From: Hyaloperonospora brassicae
Taxonomy: Eukaryota > Oomycota > Peronosporomycetes > Peronosporales > Peronosporaceae
DNA length: 64,000 nt
Direction of reading: 5' to 3'
Assembly (NCBI GenBank): GCA_947650285.1
Contig: CANTFL010000198.1
Span: 119,231 to 183,230 of the forward strand
Of this stretch, positions 45,901 to 57,368 are shown piece by piece. The notes below the pieces were generated by a model. The model was not told the origin of the DNA, made no database searches, and saw only the letters and a program-made list of their open reading frames with translations. Numbering within the stretch: the stretch's first letter is position 1; each line of letters begins with the position of its first letter. The position numbers and the translations under genes were made by a program.

Positions 45901-48035
45901 TTTATAGAGAAAAAGACGAAACCCTCAAAACAATTACTTAGTCATGTTTGTATAGTATACTTTTTATTGTTTCTTATGTGCTAAGCAAGATTACAGTGCT
46001 CTCGCGTATTCAATAATAAATTAGACAGTATATCCTTGTAACTTTAACTGATAGTAGTAAGATGCGTTAAACTATAATTGTAATTAACACTTTTCTTTGT
46101 TTTTACTAATTCTATAGGTCGAAAATTAGATATATGTTACGCTTGCTACGAGTGTGGCACCCCGTAATCGAACAAATCAGGTTTTATTAGCAAAATATCA
46201 ACCGTAGCATCCTAAGTCAACGATGAACATGCCACAATCTAAGTTTAAAGAAAGCAAACTTTTCTTGGTATCCAGTTTTATAAGCCGTCTAGTATAATGA
46301 GAAAGAGACAAGGTTGCTGCGCGATCATTTCATAGTAACCGAAGTAAAGTTTTTTCTGCAAATTATAAAATTATTATTGATGATACTGCAAATCTAGCGG
46401 TACATCTCTAGAGATTGCTTAGTATCAATATGCTTGAAGATTACTTCCGAAAAATTGTCATCAAATGAGTTGGCTTAAACTTAGTGATAATAAGTGCGAG
46501 GCATCTAGTATCAAAATACGTCACATGGCAATAGAAAAACTGGGATCTTGCCGATGCAAATGTAATTATGTAGTGCAATGGATCCTTAGTTCTGATCGGC
46601 TTGCAAATTTATTCTATAACCAAAGAAAGGAGAATCATAATTGGAGATCTAATCCTTTAAGGCTTGCTTACTCATAGTCGTTAAACAAACCGCCTAGACA
46701 ATGTACTGTCGACTACGTGAAAGAAAAGTTGTCAGATTCCTGATAGCCGTGAGGTATGTATTCAGCCACAAGTCTTGTGAGAAGAAAGTTTGCACGATTA
46801 CATGAAGATTAGACAACGTAAATGAAACATTTACAAAAAGCTAATCATCCATAATAATCCAGTTATTTGTCACAAGTCCTCCAAACATAAATTTGACATC
46901 GCACCAAAAAGTGTCCGTCACGACGCATCTTTTTATTTGAACTAAGAGCTGCGATCAAATGTGGTAGCGATTTTACCTTTTAATATTACTTAACTTAGCA
47001 ATAACGATGCACGACGATGGCGGTTTGACATACCCGCAAGTATTCACGCACAAGAGCTGCTATCATTGACCGACTAACAGATACATAACCAGGTCAGGAC
47101 TATATCGGTAATATAAAAAATAATTAAGTTAAAAATAATAGGTGATCGCACGCGTATCTTTGTCTGGATCGTTTAACCTACGGATGCTTAACAATAATAT
47201 TAAACGTGGCAGTATATAGATTGTGTAGCTATTAGTGTAGATACAAATACTTGAAATTGAAGATCACGGGCATTTCGTACATGCTATTTCCAACAATCCA
47301 TGGTGTCCTTTAGATAGATAAGCATATTAGCAAAGCACGCGAATACACGGAACATGTGAAAAATTCTTATCAATTAAGACATTACAGCACCAAAAATCTT
47401 TACGCAGCTATCAAATGCCTTTAAAGTAAAAGTGGAATACAATGGTATTATAGACGTGCGATCGAGTCGTAAAATCCGTTTTAGTCCGGCAATTTTCTTT
47501 ACTTTTATAACACTATAAATTGTGCAACGATGAGTCATAGTCGAGGCATATAAAATGGTGTTGTTTTTGCTGCAGGATTTCAACTACGATCGAGCTATCC
47601 AAAGTTTACATGGATTTAAAAACTAACATGACTTAGTATCGGAGGGATAATAAAATTTGGGCGTTCGAGACCATAATAGTAAACAATATTGTCGTAAAAT
47701 GGTGTACGGTGTAAAATATTTTATCAAAAACTTCGTTTGGAGATTTCAGGATAATATTCGATACTTGTATATTTAAATGAGCATTTAAACCAGGGAAAAG
47801 TAATCCTATAAGATTTCCGTAAACCATCACACCCCATTACATCACAGAAATTACTCAATTTCCGCCTTCTGATTGGCACGATCGACAATATTACCGGTCT
47901 TTGAGGAATTTTACAATTTCATCATTAAAGAATAAATACTAAATATGGAGAATGTGTGTATTTCTTTTGATCGAGCATAAAAAAATTAAATTGATTTTTT
48001 TATTTGTGAATGAGATTGTAAATTACTTAAAAGTA
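42960..48035. other. AT-rich gene desert
   Basis: About 5 kb with markedly lower GC than the rest of the window, dense stops in all frames and no recognisable gene. A CTT-type microsatellite sits at about 44240-44278. The neighbouring MULE fossil suggests old transposon DNA decayed by mutation. No tRNA, rRNA or mitochondrial gene signature was seen. Confidence 0.5.
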
Positions 48036-48039
48036 GTTT

Positions 48040-48815
48040 GCCTCTCGTTCTGCTTGCATCGAGCATCATGCCATAGTAAAGTGATGGTCGGTGCTGGTAA
48101 TTTTGACGACATGGAGCAAGATTGGTCCATACCTGTTGTTCTTGTATGTAACTTTCATCAGCCATTCTATCCCGGCAGTATATCTGGAATAAATCTCATC
48201 GGCCGATGATAAACAAAGTGTATGCTATTTTCTGCCCATCTTCGTCGCGTTCAGTCTGTTAATTAATGCCTGAAGGAACGAGGCCATCAAGCAGTGACCG
48301 AATAGGTGCTCTCCCTTTTAGCCGTACAGCGCGATCATTGTTGCGAATATTGTTAATATCCTGAGCGGTGACATTTAAAATGCTGTCATAGTAGAGAGGA
48401 GCACCAATAGTACTAGGTTTTACACCAGCACCAATTAATAAGAGTACTCTTTCGTGAGCCTCTTCGTTATACGCGCGACCACTTGGATGTGCATAGGCTT
48501 TATAAAACGATACATGATTGTGCTTCCCTCTAACTCCTTTTATTATACAGCGCTCATCTATGCGTTATAATACAGCCTCAAAACGGCACACAGTGCTTCA
48601 ATTAGCCCTAATGCGCTTGATTAATCTCGTTGCTGATTCCATTTCATCACTTACTGGATTGTTTCAACTTCCCTTTGAACACCATAGATCAATACGTTCA
48701 ATCGCGCAATCTTTCTTTTTACCCACCCTCTTGGTACGCTAGATCGTTATGACACAGCCTTGAGCTCTTGCATGTAAATTAAGTGCCTTACGGGCTTGGT
48801 CCAGCGAATTGTTTG
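48040..48815 (-). pseudogene. MULE-type transposase fossil
   Basis: Minus-strand translation across frames gives a MULE transposase N-terminal half. First come CAIERIDLWCSKG (FAR1-like zinc region) and YKAYAHPSGRAYNEEAHERV followed by LLLIGAGVKPS; then RAVRLKGRAPIRSLLDGL. The start of the catalytic domain reads VTYKNNRYGPILLHVVKI, then TSTDHHFTMA and SMQAEREANY. The residue before VTYK that is normally the catalytic Asp of the DDE triad reads Lys here. Several stops and frameshifts are present. The rest of the gene has dissolved into the AT-rich region. Confidence 0.75.
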
Positions 48816-49704
48816 TAGCTTTATGGGGTGAGCAAAGCCATATGAGTATGATTGACTATCTTTTTTTAGCGCTTTATCAATTCTTCAACACTTAAAAAAA
48901 TTGCGTGGGGCGAGAGAAAAAGGATGCAATTATTGTGTTGAGATTAGCTGCCGGTATTTTAGCAATTTAACCTTTATACATGATAAATAAAAAGATGGCA
49001 AATGTGTACAAATTACGGTAATATATGTAAGTGAGGTGGTAGCGAAAACCTGGAGGTGGTAAAGTTTCTCATTTAAAAATTGCAATAATCTAAATTTATG
49101 CGAAGAATGACCGGGGTAAAAGAAGAAGACAAAAAAATTTCATCGCATTATGATTTTTCACCGATTTTATTATTTGCTACCCATGCAGATGTAGTCAAAC
49201 AAATAGAGAAAATTTGGGGTGTCTGAGTGTGTAGTGTGCAATCAGTTCTAAACAATATTCAAATATTTGTAATGGGTACCCAGTTACATGTGTAGATTCG
49301 ACTAAATTTACATGTTACCGAAGGTGGAATGCTACATCAAAATTAGCGAATGTAGAATGATAAATGTGGCTGATATAATGGTGGTAGACCCATTATCAGC
49401 CTGTTAGATATCGACTCTTGGATTGAGTGCTTGCAATTTCCAAAGAAATACTTTGTTATTAGGATTTTATAAGATAAATATACAAATTATGTAATATTTT
49501 ATGTATTCCTCAGACTTGGGCATGAGGCTTCCTTAAGCACAAGTGATGCTCAATATGTGCTATTCTAGCTTGGTTGCACATTGCAGCACTTAGTACATTT
49601 TGCTATGCCCGGCTATGAGAAGAGCGATTCTCCATACATCATCGCTCCGAACGTCTTTCTGGATTAAAAGGTACTTCCCATATCAACGGGGTTTAGCCAT
49701 TATT
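48816..49704. other. AT-rich flank of the tRNA array, no supported gene
   Basis: No frames with motifs. The sequence changes abruptly to the 599-bp tRNA unit at 49705. Confidence 0.5.
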
Positions 49705-50168
49705 ATTGGACTACAGTTTTGTCGCCGCTTCGTACAAGTTTTCTCGTAGCGTCAGCGATACGCGCATTCTGCGTCTCTGCAGGCTGACAGCTAGATATAT
49801 TCCGGAAAGCCTGCCATGAGGCTGGTGCGTATCGCGCATTCGCAACATCATTGACCACATATCGTGTTTACATACGTACGACAAATCAACTCTCGATGTC
49901 GATGGGATGAAGCATCAACACGTCGTCTGTAGGTTGTGCGGCCTGCCAAGGAGAGGTCGCACACGAGTCGCCATGGGTAGCGGCTGTCGTGCTGGTGTCG
50001 GTCTCTACCGATCGATCGGACGGACGAGATTTGCGGTCAGCGGTGGCTGATGTACATAGACGAGTCTGTGTCGTCGGAAAGAAGATATGAAGAGCATGGT
50101 AGCTTGCTTGCATGAGGTTGAGCGCGGTTGAGCGTGATTTTGAGCGATGGAGTCGGTGAGTGGACGAA

Positions 50169-50241
50169 GCCCGTCTAGCTCAGTCGGTAGAGCGCAAGAC
50201 TCTTAATCTTGTGGTCGTGGGTTCGAGCCCCACGGTGGGCG
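50169..50241 (+). tRNA. tRNA-Lys(CUU), unit 1
   Basis: 73 nt, folds into a full cloverleaf: acceptor GCCCGTC/GGTGGGC, D arm GCTC..GAGC, anticodon arm CAAGA-CTCTTAA-TCTTG with anticodon CTT, T arm GTGGG-TTCGAGC-CCCAC, discriminator G. The internal A box (TAGCTCAGTCGG) and B box (GGTTCGAGCCC) match Pol III consensus. No intron; CCA is not encoded, as usual in eukaryotes. Confidence 0.97.
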
Positions 50242-50767
50242 ACTGCTTTACTGTGGTCTCTCTTGAGATTCTGTTTTCACTTCCACCAAACAAATCCATT
50301 TGCATTGGACTACAGTTTTGTCGCCGCTTCGTACAAGTTTTCTCGTAGCGTCAGCGATACGCGCATTCTGCGTCTCTGCAGGCTGACAGCTAGATATATT
50401 CCGGAAAGCCTGCCATGAGGCTGGTGCGTATCGCGCATTCGCAACATCATTGACCACATATCGTGTTTACATACGTACGACAAATCAACTCTCGATGTCG
50501 ATGGGATGAAGCATCAACACGTCGTCTGTAGGTTGTGCGGCCTGCCAAGGAGAGGTCGCACACGAGTCGCCATGGGTAGCGGCTGTCGTGCTGGTGTCGG
50601 TCTCTACCGATCGATCGGACGGACGAGATTTGCGGTCAGCGGTGGCTGATGTACATAGACGAGTCTGTGTCGTCGGAAAGAAGATATGAAGAGCATGGTA
50701 GCTTGCTTGCATGAGGTTGAGCGCGGTTGAGCGTGATTTTGAGCGATGGAGTCGGTGAGTGGACGAA

Positions 50768-50840
50768 GCCCGTCTAGCTCAGTCGGTAGAGCGCAAGACT
50801 CTTAATCTTGTGGTCGTGGGTTCGAGCCCCACGGTGGGCG
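50768..50840 (+). tRNA. tRNA-Lys(CUU), unit 2
   Basis: Identical to unit 1. Confidence 0.97.
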
Positions 50841-51366
50841 ACTGCTTTACTGTGGTCTCTCTTGAGATTCTGTTTTCACTTCCACCAAACAAATCCATTT
50901 GCATTGGACTACAGTTTTGTCGCCGCTTCGTACAAGTTTTCTCGTAGCGTCAGCGATACGCGCATTCTGCGTCTCTGCAGGCTGACAGCTAGATATATTC
51001 CGGAAAGCCTGCCATGAGGCTGGTGCGTATCGCGCATTCGCAACATCATTGACCACATATCGTGTTTACATACGTACGACAAATCAACTCTCGATGTCGA
51101 TGGGATGAAGCATCAACACGTCGTCTGTAGGTTGTGCGGCCTGCCAAGGAGAGGTCGCACACGAGTCGCCATGGGTAGCGGCTGTCGTGCTGGTGTCGGT
51201 CTCTACCGATCGATCGGACGGACGAGATTTGCGGTCAGCGGTGGCTGATGTACATAGACGAGTCTGTGTCGTCGGAAAGAAGATATGAAGAGCATGGTAG
51301 CTTGCTTGCATGAGGTTGAGCGCGGTTGAGCGTGATTTTGAGCGATGGAGTCGGTGAGTGGACGAA

Positions 51367-51439
51367 GCCCGTCTAGCTCAGTCGGTAGAGCGCAAGACTC
51401 TTAATCTTGTGGTCGTGGGTTCGAGCCCCACGGTGGGCG
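51367..51439 (+). tRNA. tRNA-Lys(CUU), unit 3
   Basis: Identical to unit 1. Confidence 0.97.
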
Positions 51440-51965
51440 ACTGCTTTACTGTGGTCTCTCTTGAGATTCTGTTTTCACTTCCACCAAACAAATCCATTTG
51501 CATTGGACTACAGTTTTGTCGCCGCTTCGTACAAGTTTTCTCGTAGCGTCAGCGATACGCGCATTCTGCGTCTCTGCAGGCTGACAGCTAGATATATTCC
51601 GGAAAGCCTGCCATGAGGCTGGTGCGTATCGCGCATTCGCAACATCATTGACCACATATCGTGTTTACATACGTACGACAAATCAACTCTCGATGTCGAT
51701 GGGATGAAGCATCAACACGTCGTCTGTAGGTTGTGCGGCCTGCCAAGGAGAGGTCGCACACGAGTCGCCATGGGTAGCGGCTGTCGTGCTGGTGTCGGTC
51801 TCTACCGATCGATCGGACGGACGAGATTTGCGGTCAGCGGTGGCTGATGTACATAGACGAGTCTGTGTCGTCGGAAAGAAGATATGAAGAGCATGGTAGC
51901 TTGCTTGCATGAGGTTGAGCGCGGTTGAGCGTGATTTTGAGCGATGGAGTCGGTGAGTGGACGAA

Positions 51966-52038
51966 GCCCGTCTAGCTCAGTCGGTAGAGCGCAAGACTCT
52001 TAATCTTGTGGTCGTGGGTTCGAGCCCCACGGTGGGCG
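51966..52038 (+). tRNA. tRNA-Lys(CUU), unit 4
   Basis: Identical to unit 1. Confidence 0.97.
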
Positions 52039-52564
52039 ACTGCTTTACTGTGGTCTCTCTTGAGATTCTGTTTTCACTTCCACCAAACAAATCCATTTGC
52101 ATTGGACTACAGTTTTGTCGCCGCTTCGTACAAGTTTTCTCGTAGCGTCAGCGATACGCGCATTCTGCGTCTCTGCAGGCTGACAGCTAGATATATTCCG
52201 GAAAGCCTGCCATGAGGCTGGTGCGTATCGCGCATTCGCAACATCATTGACCACATATCGTGTTTACATACGTACGACAAATCAACTCTCGATGTCGATG
52301 GGATGAAGCATCAACACGTCGTCTGTAGGTTGTGCGGCCTGCCAAGGAGAGGTCGCACACGAGTCGCCATGGGTAGCGGCTGTCGTGCTGGTGTCGGTCT
52401 CTACCGATCGATCGGACGGACGAGATTTGCGGTCAGCGGTGGCTGATGTACATAGACGAGTCTGTGTCGTCGGAAAGAAGATATGAAGAGCATGGTAGCT
52501 TGCTTGCATGAGGTTGAGCGCGGTTGAGCGTGATTTTGAGCGATGGAGTCGGTGAGTGGACGAA

Positions 52565-52637
52565 GCCCGTCTAGCTCAGTCGGTAGAGCGCAAGACTCTT
52601 AATCTTGTGGTCGTGGGTTCGAGCCCCACGGTGGGCG
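52565..52637 (+). tRNA. tRNA-Lys(CUU), unit 5
   Basis: Identical to unit 1. Confidence 0.97.
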
Positions 52638-53163
52638 ACTGCTTTACTGTGGTCTCTCTTGAGATTCTGTTTTCACTTCCACCAAACAAATCCATTTGCA
52701 TTGGACTACAGTTTTGTCGCCGCTTCGTACAAGTTTTCTCGTAGCGTCAGCGATACGCGCATTCTGCGTCTCTGCAGGCTGACAGCTAGATATATTCCGG
52801 AAAGCCTGCCATGAGGCTGGTGCGTATCGCGCATTCGCAACATCATTGACCACATATCGTGTTTACATACGTACGACAAATCAACTCTCGATGTCGATGG
52901 GATGAAGCATCAACACGTCGTCTGTAGGTTGTGCGGCCTGCCAAGGAGAGGTCGCACACGAGTCGCCATGGGTAGCGGCTGTCGTGCTGGTGTCGGTCTC
53001 TACCGATCGATCGGACGGACGAGATTTGCGGTCAGCGGTGGCTGATGTACATAGACGAGTCTGTGTCGTCGGAAAGAAGATATGAAGAGCATGGTAGCTT
53101 GCTTGCATGAGGTTGAGCGCGGTTGAGCGTGATTTTGAGCGATGGAGTCGGTGAGTGGACGAA

Positions 53164-53179
53164 GCCCGTCTAGCTCAGT
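53164..53179 (+). pseudogene. tRNA-Lys stub, nucleotides 1-16 (upstream target duplication of SINE)
   Basis: GCCCGTCTAGCTCAGT at the position where unit 6 tRNA should begin, directly followed by the 280-bp insert. The same 16 bases start the rebuilt tRNA at 53460, so this is the upstream target-site duplication. Confidence 0.95.
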
Positions 53180-53459
53180 TGAAAGTTGGCTGTATTCGTC
53201 CACGGCCCATCCTCTCGGCCCGGCTTAGATCCTATACTTTCATTCTGATTTTTTCATTCTTTTTCCTATTATTGGTTCGCGCTATCGGTCGGGACTGTCT
53301 TGATTTCGCTTGAAGTCGTCCGCTCTCCAAGTAGTGTGCTCGTTGGTAGGGTTCCATGGTACTGAATTTATTTCTTGTCGTGGCCTTCTTTGTGGCCTGG
53401 CGGGGTTTGAACTGGTATGAGTGGAAGGTCGGTGCTTTGCATTACAAGGGTGGGAACTA
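53180..53459 (-). mobile_element. tRNA-derived SINE-like element inserted in tRNA-Lys
   Basis: A 280-bp insert absent from other units, flanked by the 16-bp (possibly 17-bp) duplication of tRNA nucleotides 1-16. On the minus strand its first 70 nt resemble the 3' half of a tRNA: CTTGTAATGCAAAG like an anticodon arm and CCAGTTCAAACCCCGCC containing a B-box-like GTTCAAACC. The A box is missing, so it may be 5' truncated. It ends AACTTTCA just before the target, sharing CTTTCA with the end of the LINE at the same site. No open frame. The SINE assignment is inferred from size, B box and shared site. Confidence 0.6.
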
Positions 53460-53532
53460 GCCCGTCTAGCTCAGTCGGTAGAGCGCAAGACTCTTAATCT
53501 TGTGGTCGTGGGTTCGAGCCCCACGGTGGGCG
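53460..53532 (+). tRNA. tRNA-Lys(CUU), rebuilt after SINE insertion
   Basis: Sequence identical to unit 1 although its 5' flank is now the end of the SINE-like insert; nucleotides 1-16 come from the target duplication. Confidence 0.97.
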
Positions 53533-54058
53533 ACTGCTTTACTGTGGTCTCTCTTGAGATTCTGTTTTCACTTCCACCAAACAAATCCATTTGCATTGGA
53601 CTACAGTTTTGTCGCCGCTTCGTACAAGTTTTCTCGTAGCGTCAGCGATACGCGCATTCTGCGTCTCTGCAGGCTGACAGCTAGATATATTCCGGAAAGC
53701 CTGCCATGAGGCTGGTGCGTATCGCGCATTCGCAACATCATTGACCACATATCGTGTTTACATACGTACGACAAATCAACTCTCGATGTCGATGGGATGA
53801 AGCATCAACACGTCGTCTGTAGGTTGTGCGGCCTGCCAAGGAGAGGTCGCACACGAGTCGCCATGGGTAGCGGCTGTCGTGCTGGTGTCGGTCTCTACCG
53901 ATCGATCGGACGGACGAGATTTGCGGTCAGCGGTGGCTGATGTACATAGACGAGTCTGTGTCGTCGGAAAGAAGATATGAAGAGCATGGTAGCTTGCTTG
54001 CATGAGGTTGAGCGCGGTTGAGCGTGATTTTGAGCGATGGAGTCGGTGAGTGGACGAA

Positions 54059-54131
54059 GCCCGTCTAGCTCAGTCGGTAGAGCGCAAGACTCTTAATCTT
54101 GTGGTCGTGGGTTCGAGCCCCACGGTGGGCG
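54059..54131 (+). tRNA. tRNA-Lys(CUU), unit 7
   Basis: Identical to unit 1. Confidence 0.97.
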
Positions 54132-54657
54132 ACTGCTTTACTGTGGTCTCTCTTGAGATTCTGTTTTCACTTCCACCAAACAAATCCATTTGCATTGGAC
54201 TACAGTTTTGTCGCCGCTTCGTACAAGTTTTCTCGTAGCGTCAGCGATACGCGCATTCTGCGTCTCTGCAGGCTGACAGCTAGATATATTCCGGAAAGCC
54301 TGCCATGAGGCTGGTGCGTATCGCGCATTCGCAACATCATTGACCACATATCGTGTTTACATACGTACGACAAATCAACTCTCGATGTCGATGGGATGAA
54401 GCATCAACACGTCGTCTGTAGGTTGTGCGGCCTGCCAAGGAGAGGTCGCACACGAGTCGCCATGGGTAGCGGCTGTCGTGCTGGTGTCGGTCTCTACCGA
54501 TCGATCGGACGGACGAGATTTGCGGTCAGCGGTGGCTGATGTACATAGACGAGTCTGTGTCGTCGGAAAGAAGATATGAAGAGCATGGTAGCTTGCTTGC
54601 ATGAGGTTGAGCGCGGTTGAGCGTGATTTTGAGCGATGGAGTCGGTGAGTGGACGAA

Positions 54658-54730
54658 GCCCGTCTAGCTCAGTCGGTAGAGCGCAAGACTCTTAATCTTG
54701 TGGTCGTGGGTTCGAGCCCCACGGTGGGCG
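54658..54730 (+). tRNA. tRNA-Lys(CUU), unit 8
   Basis: Identical to unit 1. Confidence 0.97.
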
Positions 54731-55256
54731 ACTGCTTTACTGTGGTCTCTCTTGAGATTCTGTTTTCACTTCCACCAAACAAATCCATTTGCATTGGACT
54801 ACAGTTTTGTCGCCGCTTCGTACAAGTTTTCTCGTAGCGTCAGCGATACGCGCATTCTGCGTCTCTGCAGGCTGACAGCTAGATATATTCCGGAAAGCCT
54901 GCCATGAGGCTGGTGCGTATCGCGCATTCGCAACATCATTGACCACATATCGTGTTTACATACGTACGACAAATCAACTCTCGATGTCGATGGGATGAAG
55001 CATCAACACGTCGTCTGTAGGTTGTGCGGCCTGCCAAGGAGAGGTCGCACACGAGTCGCCATGGGTAGCGGCTGTCGTGCTGGTGTCGGTCTCTACCGAT
55101 CGATCGGACGGACGAGATTTGCGGTCAGCGGTGGCTGATGTACATAGACGAGTCTGTGTCGTCGGAAAGAAGATATGAAGAGCATGGTAGCTTGCTTGCA
55201 TGAGGTTGAGCGCGGTTGAGCGTGATTTTGAGCGATGGAGTCGGTGAGTGGACGAA

Positions 55257-55329
55257 GCCCGTCTAGCTCAGTCGGTAGAGCGCAAGACTCTTAATCTTGT
55301 GGTCGTGGGTTCGAGCCCCACGGTGGGCG
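55257..55329 (+). tRNA. tRNA-Lys(CUU), unit 9
   Basis: Identical to unit 1. Confidence 0.97.
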
Positions 55330-55855
55330 ACTGCTTTACTGTGGTCTCTCTTGAGATTCTGTTTTCACTTCCACCAAACAAATCCATTTGCATTGGACTA
55401 CAGTTTTGTCGCCGCTTCGTACAAGTTTTCTCGTAGCGTCAGCGATACGCGCATTCTGCGTCTCTGCAGGCTGACAGCTAGATATATTCCGGAAAGCCTG
55501 CCATGAGGCTGGTGCGTATCGCGCATTCGCAACATCATTGACCACATATCGTGTTTACATACGTACGACAAATCAACTCTCGATGTCGATGGGATGAAGC
55601 ATCAACACGTCGTCTGTAGGTTGTGCGGCCTGCCAAGGAGAGGTCGCACACGAGTCGCCATGGGTAGCGGCTGTCGTGCTGGTGTCGGTCTCTACCGATC
55701 GATCGGACGGACGAGATTTGCGGTCAGCGGTGGCTGATGTACATAGACGAGTCTGTGTCGTCGGAAAGAAGATATGAAGAGCATGGTAGCTTGCTTGCAT
55801 GAGGTTGAGCGCGGTTGAGCGTGATTTTGAGCGATGGAGTCGGTGAGTGGACGAA

Positions 55856-55928
55856 GCCCGTCTAGCTCAGTCGGTAGAGCGCAAGACTCTTAATCTTGTG
55901 GTCGTGGGTTCGAGCCCCACGGTGGGCG
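55856..55928 (+). tRNA. tRNA-Lys(CUU), unit 10
   Basis: Identical to unit 1. Confidence 0.97.
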
Positions 55929-56454
55929 ACTGCTTTACTGTGGTCTCTCTTGAGATTCTGTTTTCACTTCCACCAAACAAATCCATTTGCATTGGACTAC
56001 AGTTTTGTCGCCGCTTCGTACAAGTTTTCTCGTAGCGTCAGCGATACGCGCATTCTGCGTCTCTGCAGGCTGACAGCTAGATATATTCCGGAAAGCCTGC
56101 CATGAGGCTGGTGCGTATCGCGCATTCGCAACATCATTGACCACATATCGTGTTTACATACGTACGACAAATCAACTCTCGATGTCGATGGGATGAAGCA
56201 TCAACACGTCGTCTGTAGGTTGTGCGGCCTGCCAAGGAGAGGTCGCACACGAGTCGCCATGGGTAGCGGCTGTCGTGCTGGTGTCGGTCTCTACCGATCG
56301 ATCGGACGGACGAGATTTGCGGTCAGCGGTGGCTGATGTACATAGACGAGTCTGTGTCGTCGGAAAGAAGATATGAAGAGCATGGTAGCTTGCTTGCATG
56401 AGGTTGAGCGCGGTTGAGCGTGATTTTGAGCGATGGAGTCGGTGAGTGGACGAA

Positions 56455-56527
56455 GCCCGTCTAGCTCAGTCGGTAGAGCGCAAGACTCTTAATCTTGTGG
56501 TCGTGGGTTCGAGCCCCACGGTGGGCG
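56455..56527 (+). tRNA. tRNA-Lys(CUU), unit 11
   Basis: Identical to unit 1. Confidence 0.97.
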
Positions 56528-57053
56528 ACTGCTTTACTGTGGTCTCTCTTGAGATTCTGTTTTCACTTCCACCAAACAAATCCATTTGCATTGGACTACA
56601 GTTTTGTCGCCGCTTCGTACAAGTTTTCTCGTAGCGTCAGCGATACGCGCATTCTGCGTCTCTGCAGGCTGACAGCTAGATATATTCCGGAAAGCCTGCC
56701 ATGAGGCTGGTGCGTATCGCGCATTCGCAACATCATTGACCACATATCGTGTTTACATACGTACGACAAATCAACTCTCGATGTCGATGGGATGAAGCAT
56801 CAACACGTCGTCTGTAGGTTGTGCGGCCTGCCAAGGAGAGGTCGCACACGAGTCGCCATGGGTAGCGGCTGTCGTGCTGGTGTCGGTCTCTACCGATCGA
56901 TCGGACGGACGAGATTTGCGGTCAGCGGTGGCTGATGTACATAGACGAGTCTGTGTCGTCGGAAAGAAGATATGAAGAGCATGGTAGCTTGCTTGCATGA
57001 GGTTGAGCGCGGTTGAGCGTGATTTTGAGCGATGGAGTCGGTGAGTGGACGAA

Positions 57054-57069
57054 GCCCGTCTAGCTCAGT
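57054..57069 (+). pseudogene. tRNA-Lys stub, nucleotides 1-16 (upstream target duplication of LINE)
   Basis: GCCCGTCTAGCTCAGT followed directly by LINE sequence (TGAAAGG). The matching copy is at 63299-63314. Bases on either side of the duplication do not match, so its length is exactly 16. Confidence 0.95.
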
Positions 57070-57368
57070 TGAAAGGATGTCTTTATTAAGAAATGAAGAC
57101 AAATGACTTCTCAAACTGCATGACTATGAGGTATACCGGAGGGTGTCGGGAGGTCAAAAGGGGATAACCCCAAAATGACTTGAGGTCGACGTGATGGACG
57201 GCTTAAGTAGCGAGCGGCACGCGTAATTATGTCACGGTCGTGGCGAAATCCATCCGTGGGCCCGGGCAGGCAGGAGCTAGTCCATATTTGTTTGTTTGTT
57301 TGTCTGTTTGTTTTTTGTTTTTTTTTTTTTGTTTTTTTTTTTTGAATGGTCGGTGTCGTTATTGGAAA

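Noticed and set aside
42960..48035. Mitochondrial DNA insertion as the source of the AT-rich island
   Set aside because: I found no recognisable mitochondrial gene or tRNA; the adjacent MULE fossil is a better explanation.
49886..50113. A 75-codon minus-strand frame and 62-69-codon frames recurring in every 599-bp unit
   Set aside because: They recur only because the unit is repeated. Two of them run through the tRNA itself, and none has coding motifs.
49705..57069. CRISPR-like array
   Set aside because: Repeats are 599 bp with no variable spacers, and each holds a tRNA gene; the genome is eukaryotic.
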